From: Bacillota bacterium | Lineage (GTDB): Bacteria > Bacillota > Clostridia > Oscillospirales > Oscillospiraceae | Reading direction: 5' to 3' | Assembly (NCBI GenBank): GCA_021770445.1 | Contig: JAETQY010000015.1 | Location: forward strand, 20,287-84,286 | DNA length: 64,000 nucleotides | Shown here: positions 39,873 through 47,898 of the stretch, piece by piece | Layout: each line of letters begins with the position of its first letter | How positions within the stretch are numbered: position 1 is the stretch's first letter | Program-made: the position numbers and the translations under genes | The notes under the pieces: model-generated | The model's database searches: none | The model's input: only the letters and a program-made list of their open reading frames with translations | What the model was told of the DNA's origin: nothing

Positions 39873-42800
39873 GTGGACCGGCATTTCTGTCCCTACTGCA
39901 TGTCCCCGGTGGAGCCGGACGCGCCCTGTCCGGTCTGCGGCCTCACCGAGGGCAGCTATACCCCCTCCCACCACCACCTGCCCCCGGGCACCGTCCTCCG
40001 GGACCGCTATCTGGTGGGCCGGGCCCTGGGAGAGGGGGGCTTCGGCATTACCTACATCGGCTGCGACCTGCGGCTGGAGCTGAAGGTGGCCATTAAGGAG
40101 TATTTCCCCACCGACCGGGCCAGCCGGATGAGCTCCCTGTCTCTGGACGTGACCAGCTACGCCGGGGCGGCGGGCAGCCGCTATGAGAGCGGCAAGGAGC
40201 GCTTCCTCCAGGAGGCCCGGACCATGGCCCGGATGGAGAAGCTGTCCACCATCGTCAGCGTCCGGGACTTCTTCGAGGTGAACAACACCGCCTACATCGT
40301 CATGGAGTATGTGGACGGCACTACCTTTAAGGAGCTGGTGGAGCAGAGAGGGGGCCGCATCTCCGCCGGAGAGCTGCTCCACACCATCGAGCCCCTCTTC
40401 TCCGCCCTGAGCGCCATGCACGCCCTGGGCCTCATCCACCGGGACATCAGCCCGGAGAACCTGATGCTGGAGAAGGGGGAGGTCCGCCTGCTGGACTTCG
40501 GCTGCGCCCGGGAGACCGCCGGCGGCGAGGCCACCCTGACCATCGCCCTGAAGCACGGCTACGCCCCGGTGGAGCAGTACCAGAGCAAGGGCCAGGGCCC
40601 CTGGACCGACGTATACGCCCTGTCCTGCACCATCTACTACTGCCTCACCGGCCGCAAGCCGCCCCAGGCCATGGACCGGCTGGTGGAGGACGAGCTGATC
40701 CCGCCCCGGAAGCTGGGGGCGGAGCTGACCGAAAAGCAGGAGCAGGCCCTTCTGCGGGGGATGGCCCCCACCCCCCGGCGGCGCTTCCAGTCGGTCCAGG
40801 AGCTGCACACCGCCCTCTATGAGGGTGTGGTGAGCTTCCAGGAGCCCGAGATGGAACCTGCGGCGCCCCCTGTTCCGCCCACCCCGGAGCCGGAGAGAGA
40901 GGCGGACACAGCACTAGAGCCCGAGACCGCCTTGGAGGCGGCCCCCGGCCCCCTGGGCAGGTGGAGCAAAAAGCAGATGGGGATTTTCGCCGGCTGCGCG
41001 GCGGCTTTTCTCCTGGTGGTGGGGCTGCTGGTCTGGCGGCCCTGGCTGAAGCCAGAGGGGCCGGGCGGCACGCCCCAGAACCCCGGAGGGCAGATGTCGG
41101 TGTCCGTCTTCCAGGATGCGGCGGCCCTCACCGAGGGCGACGAGGCCGGCCTGCGGGCCCTTCTGGCCGACGAGACTGTGGCCGCCGTCACTTTGTCGGG
41201 CTGTAACATCATCGTGACCCAGCCGCTGGAGCTCGGCAAGCCCCTCCGGGTGGAGGAAGGCGCCCGGCTGGATACGGTCCAGTATGTCACCGTGGGAGCG
41301 GGAGGCTCCCTCCGGGTGGAGGGTGAGGCGAATATTAACGGTTTACTGCGGACCGAGGGCGGCGGGACCGTCTCAGTGGCCCCCCAGGGGACGCTGAACG
41401 GGATCAACCTGCTGTGGACGGAACAGGAGGCCGACCTCTCCGTGGAGGAGGGCGGGACCGTCCTGCTCCACAGCAGCCAGCCCATGGACGGCAATCACCG
41501 CCTGGTCCTGCCCGAGGAGGAGGCCTTCTCCCGGGCCGTCCATGTAAGCTCCGCTAAGCAGTTTATGGCCGCGCTGGATGAGAACAGCCGACCGGTGGTC
41601 ATCGACAGCGATATCACCCTGGAGATCGGGGACGGCTTCGCCCAGTCCTGTGCCGTCCTGGTCCCCCAGGGGGTCACTGTTACCCTGAGCGAGGGGACCG
41701 CCTGGTGCGTCAGCGGCTCCAAGCTGGTCAACCGGGGGACCATCCAGGGGGGCAATGTACAGGAGGGCCAGTGGGACACGCAAAGTCCCTCCTGGATCGT
41801 CAACTACGGCCTTATCGACGCCGGCGGGCATTTTGACGACGTCGGCGGTATCATCAACCTGGGGGAGATACGCCTCCACCAGTGCCAGATCAAGCCCGGG
41901 ATCAACGTCTGCAACCTGGGTACCCTGGCCAGCTGCGGCGTGAAGGATTCCTCCGCCCAGCGCGGCCATGACCCCAACAACGATTTCTACCTGGACATCG
42001 CCTGCGAGAGCCTGTTCAACTACGGCACCCTCCTGGCGGAGGGGGACGGCCCCGGCGAGACGGAAAGGGGCCGTATCTACCTGGCCTGCGGCCTGCGGGC
42101 CTACAACGCCGGGGAAATTCGGGTAGGGGCCTACGGCGGGCTGGACAACGACACCCACCTGGAGAACAACGGCGGCGTCCTCCGGGTGACAGAGGACACC
42201 GGACGGCTGTACAACGGCGGCACCATGGAGTATTCCGGGACCCCCGGCTCCCTGGTGATCCCGGAGGGCAGCGACAGCCGGAACAGCGGCCTGATCCTGG
42301 CCGGCCGGGAGGATATCGACGCCCTGCCCGAGCGGATGACCCTGGAGACCAACGGCCGGTGTATCCCCTTCGCCTGGGACGCCCTGGGGAATGTGAGAAG
42401 GGTGTCCAACGGACCCCAGCTCCGGGAGGCCATGGCGGACGAGTCCTGCGGCGTCGTTGTGGTGGAGCGGGGGGCGGAGATCGTCCTGGAGTCGGAGCTC
42501 ACCGTCACCAAGACGCTGGCCCTGGAGGGGAACGGCCGCCTGACCCTCTCCAGCGGCGATCTGACCGTCGCCGGGCCGGAGGGCTTCCTGCTGGGCAATA
42601 ACGTGGACCTGCGGGGCGGCGCCCTGCGGGTGGAGGACAACGGCGCGGCCTTTGTGCGGGGCCTGACAGACTGCGGAGGCCTCTATCTGTCCGGGGAGCG
42701 CAGCCTGCTGTCCATCGACTGCCCGCCTGACCCCGACGCCCCGGTGGAGGTGGAGGGCGGCACCCTGCTGTCCACCCGCGGGCTGGAGTTCAACGGCTCC

Positions 42801-43226
42801 TCCATACGGATCAACGGGAGCACCGCCCGATTCACCGGCGGCCTGTCCCTGCGGAACTGTAGGGTGGAGGTAGGCCCCGCGGGCTGGCTGTATGCCCGGA
42901 GCTGTTCTGTCCTGCTGGACGGCACTACCACCCTGGAGAGCCAGGGAGATGTGGAGCTGTTCGGCTGGGAGTGGCAGCCGGTGGAGCTGGCCGGGACGGT
43001 GGAAAACCGGGGCCGGCTCATTCTGCCTGGGCACACCGCCCTCAGCGGGACGCTGACCAACTATGAGTACCTGTCCATCCAGGACAGTGGAACGGTTCCC
43101 TTCCAGGTGAGCGGCACCCTGGACGACCGGGGCGTGATCGTGACCAGCGAGAGGTGGGACGCGGGCATCCGGCTCCTGGAGGGAGGCTCTGCCCCCGGTG
43201 TGCCGGAGGAACTGCTTGAACAATGA
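39873..43226 (+). CDS. Zinc-ribbon Ser/Thr protein kinase with TM and large repetitive (beta-solenoid-like) C-terminal region
   Basis: CPYCMSPVEPDAPCPVCG; GEGGFGITYIG, HRDISPENLMLE, LLDFGCAR; TM IFAGCAAAFLLVVGLLVW; short repetitive beta motifs (LRVEEGARL..VGAGGSLRVEGEA..). Confidence 0.9.
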   Translation: MDRHFCPYCMSPVEPDAPCPVCGLTEGSYTPSHHHLPPGTVLRDRYLVGRALGEGGFGITYIGCDLRLELKVAIKEYFPTDRASRMSSLSLDVTSYAGAAGSRYESGKERFLQEARTMARMEKLSTIVSVRDFFEVNNTAYIVMEYVDGTTFKELVEQRGGRISAGELLHTIEPLFSALSAMHALGLIHRDISPENLMLEKGEVRLLDFGCARETAGGEATLTIALKHGYAPVEQYQSKGQGPWTDVYALSCTIYYCLTGRKPPQAMDRLVEDELIPPRKLGAELTEKQEQALLRGMAPTPRRRFQSVQELHTALYEGVVSFQEPEMEPAAPPVPPTPEPEREADTALEPETALEAAPGPLGRWSKKQMGIFAGCAAAFLLVVGLLVWRPWLKPEGPGGTPQNPGGQMSVSVFQDAAALTEGDEAGLRALLADETVAAVTLSGCNIIVTQPLELGKPLRVEEGARLDTVQYVTVGAGGSLRVEGEANINGLLRTEGGGTVSVAPQGTLNGINLLWTEQEADLSVEEGGTVLLHSSQPMDGNHRLVLPEEEAFSRAVHVSSAKQFMAALDENSRPVVIDSDITLEIGDGFAQSCAVLVPQGVTVTLSEGTAWCVSGSKLVNRGTIQGGNVQEGQWDTQSPSWIVNYGLIDAGGHFDDVGGIINLGEIRLHQCQIKPGINVCNLGTLASCGVKDSSAQRGHDPNNDFYLDIACESLFNYGTLLAEGDGPGETERGRIYLACGLRAYNAGEIRVGAYGGLDNDTHLENNGGVLRVTEDTGRLYNGGTMEYSGTPGSLVIPEGSDSRNSGLILAGREDIDALPERMTLETNGRCIPFAWDALGNVRRVSNGPQLREAMADESCGVVVVERGAEIVLESELTVTKTLALEGNGRLTLSSGDLTVAGPEGFLLGNNVDLRGGALRVEDNGAAFVRGLTDCGGLYLSGERSLLSIDCPPDPDAPVEVEGGTLLSTRGLEFNGSSIRINGSTARFTGGLSLRNCRVEVGPAGWLYARSCSVLLDGTTTLESQGDVELFGWEWQPVELAGTVENRGRLILPGHTALSGTLTNYEYLSIQDSGTVPFQVSGTLDDRGVIVTSERWDAGIRLLEGGSAPGVPEELLEQ

Positions 43227-43229
43227 CCA

Positions 43230-43262
43230 AAGGACCCCGCGCCCTCAGGGCGCGGGGTCCTT
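43230..43262. terminator. Convergent terminator between the kinase and the minus-strand gene
   Basis: AAGGACCCCGCGCCC-TCA-GGGCGCGGGGTCCTT perfect 15-bp stem. Confidence 0.85.
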
Positions 43263-44366
43263 CTCTGTCACATCGGAGAACATCAGCTCGATGACCTGTT
43301 CCATCCGCTGGCTCATGGGCTCGTCCACGGCGGTGACGGCGTAGAGCACCAGCCAGTCGGCGGCGTTCCGGGGGTCCAGCAGGGGCATCCCGCAGTCGGA
43401 CAGGATGGCGTTCAGGCTCCACCAGTGGTCCTCCAGCCGGTCCTGGATGGTGAGGTACTCCTCGTCCAGCTCGCTGTAGCCGTCGTCCAGGCCGTTCTCG
43501 GTGATGACATAGAGCAGCAGGAGCAGCTTCCGGGGCACGTCCTCCCGGTGCAGGCGGATATTTTTCAAAAGGGTGGCGTTGGGCCAGTTGTGCTTGATGA
43601 GCTTCTGCACCACCGAGTAGTTCCGGCGGCTGCGGCCGGAGGGTATGTGGAGGGACAGGTACTGGTCCATCACCGCCTCGATGGAGTAGTCGGGCTCCCG
43701 CTCCTCCCCCCAGCTGGAGGAGGGGCGGATGAGTAGGTTCAGGTACTTTTCAAAGTAGGAATGGGCCCGCACGTGGAGGGCGCCCAGCTGTTCCAGGTTG
43801 GCCAGATAGCAGGCCCGGAGGTCCGGAAGGGAATGGACCCGCTGAAAATCGGCCTGCAGCTCCTGGGTGACGTGGGTGTGCAGGTTGGGTGGGATGTCCT
43901 CCGGGCGGGGGACCGGGGGCAGGGTCTCGAAAAAACTCCGGGCCTCCAGATAGCTTCGGCCGTTGCGCAGGAACCAGGCGTAGACTACCTCCCGGCCGTC
44001 CCGGTAATGGACGCCGTAGCCGGTGCACAGGCCCAGCAGTGTGCTGGCCCCCGCCTCAGACAGCTCCAGGGCAAAGGCGATCTGGAAGATATCCTCCCGG
44101 CTGGCCGGCGTGCTCTGGCCGGACAGCCAGTTGCGCAGCTTCCGGGCGGTGGACTCGGGATTGGCCTCGGGACAGCTGGCCAGAAAGGCCTCCTGAAGCC
44201 TGATCTGGAGGTCGGGCAGGGGGTAGAGCTCCCGCAGTACCTCGGCGAAGCCCCGGGGAATAATGCGGCCCTCCCGCAGATACTCCGCCGCCATGGACGG
44301 CGTCATCTGTCCGGAGCGCAGCAGGTCATATTCCGCGGCGGAGCGCGCCGTCAGATCCACATGCAA
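43245..44366 (-). CDS. Hypothetical 373-aa protein, possible regulator of the kinase island
   Basis: Long ORF convergent with the kinase cluster; helical N-terminus (RKLRNWLSGQSTPASREDIFQIAFALELS) resembles HTH-type sequence. Confidence 0.7.
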   Translation of the reverse strand: MHVDLTARSAAEYDLLRSGQMTPSMAAEYLREGRIIPRGFAEVLRELYPLPDLQIRLQEAFLASCPEANPESTARKLRNWLSGQSTPASREDIFQIAFALELSEAGASTLLGLCTGYGVHYRDGREVVYAWFLRNGRSYLEARSFFETLPPVPRPEDIPPNLHTHVTQELQADFQRVHSLPDLRACYLANLEQLGALHVRAHSYFEKYLNLLIRPSSSWGEEREPDYSIEAVMDQYLSLHIPSGRSRRNYSVVQKLIKHNWPNATLLKNIRLHREDVPRKLLLLLYVITENGLDDGYSELDEEYLTIQDRLEDHWWSLNAILSDCGMPLLDPRNAADWLVLYAVTAVDEPMSQRMEQVIELMFSDVTEKDPAP

Positions 44367-44438
44367 TCATGATCCCTCCTGAGTGGGGTAATGGCCCCAT
44401 TATACACACTTTTCCTGCCGAAGGCAAGGCTGGAAGGC

Positions 44439-45782
44439 TCAGGGGCGGCGCTTCCGTCCGGCCTGGTCGGGGATGTTCATCTCCCCACGGTACTTGGCCA
44501 CCGTGCGCCGGGATACGGGGCAGCCGGCCTGGGCCAGGAGGTCGGCCAGCTTCTGGTCGGACAGGGGCTTGTCCTCCTGGTCGATGAGCTGCTTCAGCAT
44601 GAGCCTGGCGGCCACTCCGCCCACCCCCGGCTTTCCGGCGGCGGCACTGCGGGAGAAGAAGTAGCTCATGGGGTACACGCCCTGGGTGCACTGGATGTAC
44701 TTTTCCCGCACCGCCCGGCTGACGGTGGACTCGTGGAGCTCCAGCTTTTCCGCCACATCGGCCAGGCGCATGGGCAGCAGGGCCTGGGGGCCCCGGCGGA
44801 AGAACTGGGTCTGGCCGTCCACAATGGCCTGGGCGCACCGCAGGAGGGTGCTCTCCCGCTGGTCCACCGCCCGCAGGACCCCCTCGGCCTGCTGGAGCTT
44901 CTCCTTCAGGTACTCTTTGACCTGCGGGTCCTGGGACTGGGACAGCAGCCTACGGTAGTAGCCGTTGATCTGGAAGGGGGGACGGCCCGGCTTTCTGGCC
45001 CGGGCGGTGTAATGCCCGTCCTCCTCGTCCACAAAGATATCGGGCAGGATATAGGGGATCTGCTCGGCGCGCTCAAAGACGGCGCCGGGCCGGGGGTCCA
45101 GTTCCCGGATAATGGCCTCAGCCTGCTTCACCTGGTCCACGGAGATATTCATTTTTGACGCGATAGAGGCATAGTGCCGCTTGGCCAGCAGAGCCAGGTG
45201 GCTGTGCACGATGGTCAGGGCGGGGCCCTCCTCCCGGATGCGGAGCAGCTGCAGCTCCAGGCACTGGGACAGGTTTTCCGCCCCCACCCCGGCGGGCTCC
45301 AGCCCCCGGAGGATCTCCAGCGCCCGCTCCAGCCGGGGGAGGGGGAGGCTGCTGCTCCGGGCCAGCTCGGGCAGAGGGGCGGCGAGGTAGCCCCGCTCGT
45401 CCAGGCTGGAGGCCAGATAGCGCACCGCGTCGGCCAGGTCCTCCTCCAGGTCCATGGTGTAGAGCTGGCGGGACAGGAAGCGGAACAGGGTCTCCTCCAG
45501 GCCGCCCTCCGTTCCCACCCGGGACAGGGGGTCCAGCTCCTCCTCACTCATCTGGGAGTAGTAGAGGTTCTGGTGGTCGTTCTCCTCCAGCCACCGCAGA
45601 TAGCTGAGTAGGCCGTCATCCTCCTCCCGGGCGGAGGACTCCGGCTCCAGGTCGACCATGGGATTTTCCTGGGCCAGCTCCCGCAGGTACTGCTCCAGCT
45701 CCAGGGAGCCCATCTGAAGCAGCTTGAGCCCCTGCATCTGCTGATAATTAAGCTGTTGAGATTGTGTTTGCAGCAATTCCAT
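44439..45782 (-). CDS. rpoN: RNA polymerase sigma-54 factor
   Basis: N-terminal Q-rich QSQQLNYQQMQGLKLLQM; C-terminal RRTVAKYRGEMNIP (RpoN box). Confidence 0.93.
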   Translation of the reverse strand: MELLQTQSQQLNYQQMQGLKLLQMGSLELEQYLRELAQENPMVDLEPESSAREEDDGLLSYLRWLEENDHQNLYYSQMSEEELDPLSRVGTEGGLEETLFRFLSRQLYTMDLEEDLADAVRYLASSLDERGYLAAPLPELARSSSLPLPRLERALEILRGLEPAGVGAENLSQCLELQLLRIREEGPALTIVHSHLALLAKRHYASIASKMNISVDQVKQAEAIIRELDPRPGAVFERAEQIPYILPDIFVDEEDGHYTARARKPGRPPFQINGYYRRLLSQSQDPQVKEYLKEKLQQAEGVLRAVDQRESTLLRCAQAIVDGQTQFFRRGPQALLPMRLADVAEKLELHESTVSRAVREKYIQCTQGVYPMSYFFSRSAAAGKPGVGGVAARLMLKQLIDQEDKPLSDQKLADLLAQAGCPVSRRTVAKYRGEMNIPDQAGRKRRP

Positions 45783-45876
45783 GGCATTTCATCTCCTGAC
45801 CCCCTATTTTAATACAATTTTCCCGCCCCCGCAAGTGGGGGATGGAGGGAATGTCCTGCGAGACCGCAAAAATAAG

Positions 45877-45905
45877 GCCCGGAGCGGAAGTGTCCCGCTC
45901 CGGGC
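45877..45905 (-). terminator. Terminator after the M23 peptidase gene
   Basis: GCCCGGAGCGG-AAGTGTC-CCGCTCCGGGC with a T tract on the minus strand. Confidence 0.75.
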
Positions 45906-45917
45906 TGTGCGCTTGCG

Positions 45918-46682
45918 CTATTTCAGATAGTCTCTGGGGTCCACCGGCCGGCCGTCCAGGGTGGTCTCCAGGTGGACATGGGAATCCACGCCCACCTCGG
46001 CGATGGCGGAGGAGCCCACGGTGCCCAGCTCACCGCCGATGTCCACCTTGTCCCCGGCCTGGACGGTGACGTCCTCGGCCAGGTTGCAGTACCAGGACTT
46101 CAGGCCGCCGCCGTGGTCCACCACCACGGTGGTGCCCATCATGGCGTCAGTGTAGACCTGCTCCACGGTGCCCGCGCTGATGGACAGCACCTTCACGCCC
46201 TGGGCGGCGGCGATGTCCAGCCCGCCGTGGGTGCGCCAGTCCCCCATAGTGGGGTCCAGGGACAGGGCCTCCACGCTGTAGTCCCGGAGGATAGCCCCCT
46301 GTACCGGCCAGGTAAAGACCTTGGAGACGGTCTTGCCGCTCTCCTGGGTGTCCGGCTCAGGAGTGGTGTCCTTCACTGGCTCCGGGTCGTCCGGCTGGAC
46401 GGCGGGCGTGGGGTCCGGCTTGGTCTGGGGGCGGAGGTCAACGGCGGGGGAGTCCTCATCCGACCCGGGGACGGGAACAGAGGGCCGGCCGACGCTCTGG
46501 TCGGGGATGGTGACGGAGGCGCCGCCCCCCGCCGGCTCGGTGGGATGGGTGCCCTTTACAACGGTCTGGAGCAGATAATAGCCCGAAATTCCTATGGTGG
46601 CGACACACAGGAACAGGACTATGTAAAAGCCCTTTCCCATGGCGAAGTCGCCCAGTTTTCTCCAAAAGCTCTGGTTTTTCAA
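45918..46682 (-). CDS. M23 family metallopeptidase
   Basis: THGGLDIAAAQGVKVLSISAGTVEQV and DSHVHLETTLDGRPVDP (LytM HxH). Confidence 0.9.
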   Translation of the reverse strand: MKNQSFWRKLGDFAMGKGFYIVLFLCVATIGISGYYLLQTVVKGTHPTEPAGGGASVTIPDQSVGRPSVPVPGSDEDSPAVDLRPQTKPDPTPAVQPDDPEPVKDTTPEPDTQESGKTVSKVFTWPVQGAILRDYSVEALSLDPTMGDWRTHGGLDIAAAQGVKVLSISAGTVEQVYTDAMMGTTVVVDHGGGLKSWYCNLAEDVTVQAGDKVDIGGELGTVGSSAIAEVGVDSHVHLETTLDGRPVDPRDYLK

Positions 46683-46757
46683 AAAACCACCTCCGAAGCC
46701 TATTTTGGACAGCCCTGGGGATGGTTATACATGGAGAGCAAAAATTTTCCCGCCCCT

Positions 46758-46786
46758 TGCAAAAAGGTGGAGAATGGATTACAATG
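46758..46786 (+). promoter_or_regulatory. SigA-type promoter of rpiB
   Basis: TTGCAA - 17 nt - TACAAT. Confidence 0.6.
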
Positions 46787-46810
46787 GGGAAAAAACAGGA
46801 GGAATTGCTT

Positions 46811-47248
46811 ATGATCGCTATTGCGTCTGACCATGGAGGTTATTTGCTGAAGGAACACATCAAGGCCTATCTGGCCGCCAAGGGCATTACCTGCGAGGAC
46901 TTCGGCACCGAGAGCACCGAGAGCTGTGATTACCCCATCTTCGGGGCCGCCGCCGCCCGGGCGGTGGCAGAGGGCCGGTGCGAGCGGGGCATCGTCATCT
47001 GTACCACCGGCATCGGCATCTCCATCACGGCCAACAAGGTACACGGCATCCGCTGCGCCCTGTGCGGCGATGTGGTGTCCGCCGAGCTTACCCGCCGCCA
47101 CAACGACGCCAATATGCTGGCCCTGGGGGCGGGCGTCACCGGCGTGATGACCGCCGAACGCATCGTGGACGCCTTCCTCAACACCGAGTTCGAGGGCGGC
47201 CGCCACGAGCGCCGGGTGGGCCTGATGATGGACATTGAAAAAGAGTGA
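46811..47248 (+). CDS. rpiB: Ribose 5-phosphate isomerase B
   Basis: MIAIASDHGGYLLKEHIKAYL, CTTGIGISITANKVHGIRCAL, RRHNDANMLALGAG. Confidence 0.93.
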   Translation: MIAIASDHGGYLLKEHIKAYLAAKGITCEDFGTESTESCDYPIFGAAAARAVAEGRCERGIVICTTGIGISITANKVHGIRCALCGDVVSAELTRRHNDANMLALGAGVTGVMTAERIVDAFLNTEFEGGRHERRVGLMMDIEKE

Positions 47249-47256
47249 AATTTGCT

Positions 47257-47281
47257 CTTGTATCTTTCGTCGAACTGTGCT
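47257..47281 (+). repeat. 25-nt direct repeat, copy 1
   Basis: CTTGTATCTTTCGTCGAACTGTGCT; 24/25 identical to 47566-47590. Confidence 0.85.
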
Positions 47282-47392
47282 GAAATAAATTCGGCAATAT
47301 GGCCTGTTCTGCTTTACAAGCACAAGTCTTTACGATATAATATTTTTATACCAAAACACACAAGATATAATATGATAAGAGGAGGTATCACA

Positions 47393-47527
47393 ATGAACAT
47401 GCAGGAGAACGCCCGGCTGATCCTGGGCCTCCGCTCTGCTGGGTGGAGTGAGAAGAAGATCAACGACTTTATCCTCTTTATTGAATCCGGAGAGGAGCAG
47501 TACCGTCCAAAAGCCACAGAGGAGTAA
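47393..47527 (+). CDS. Small 44-aa protein, unknown function
   Basis: AGGAGGT RBS; MNMQENARLILGLRSAGWSEKKINDFILFIESGEEQYRPKATEE. Confidence 0.7.
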   Translation: MNMQENARLILGLRSAGWSEKKINDFILFIESGEEQYRPKATEE

Positions 47528-47531
47528 GAAA

Positions 47532-47556
47532 AGGGCCGCCTTTGTTGGGCGGCCCT
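47532..47556. terminator. GC-rich hairpin after the small ORF
   Basis: AGGGCCGCC-TTTGTTG-GGCGGCCCT; weak T tract. Confidence 0.5.
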
Positions 47557-47565
47557 AAAAATTTC

Positions 47566-47596
47566 CTTGTATCTTCCGTCGAACTGTGCTATAGTA
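47566..47596 (+). promoter_or_regulatory. 25-nt direct repeat, copy 2, reading as a promoter for the WG-repeat gene
   Basis: CTTGTATCTTCCGTCGAACTGTGCT; TTGTAT - 17 nt - TATAGT. Confidence 0.6.
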
Positions 47597-47898
47597 GGGC
47601 TACGAGGCAAATAAAGGCAGGACGTGGGGTGTTGCGACCACCCCGCGCCCCTATGCGGGAGCGTGTCCTCCCACACAACAGCATTGCTGCGCCAGCCCTC
47701 ATTATACCGGAAAGACCGCCCTTTTACAAGGGGCGGTTTGAGGGTTTGTGTCTGGATAAATGCGGTGTGGGGTCATTGATCCTGCGCCGCTTTTGTTTGT
47801 CTCGGCGGAAAACGCCCCGGAGGGCCGCGATTTCCCGCCCTCCGAGGGTATGTGCCGCTGAGATCATCCCCAAAAACAAAATGAGAGGAAGGAATTTT

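Noticed and set aside
41373-43223. 616-aa minus-strand ORF
   Set aside because: Antisense shadow of the second kinase's repeat region, no RBS or domain signal
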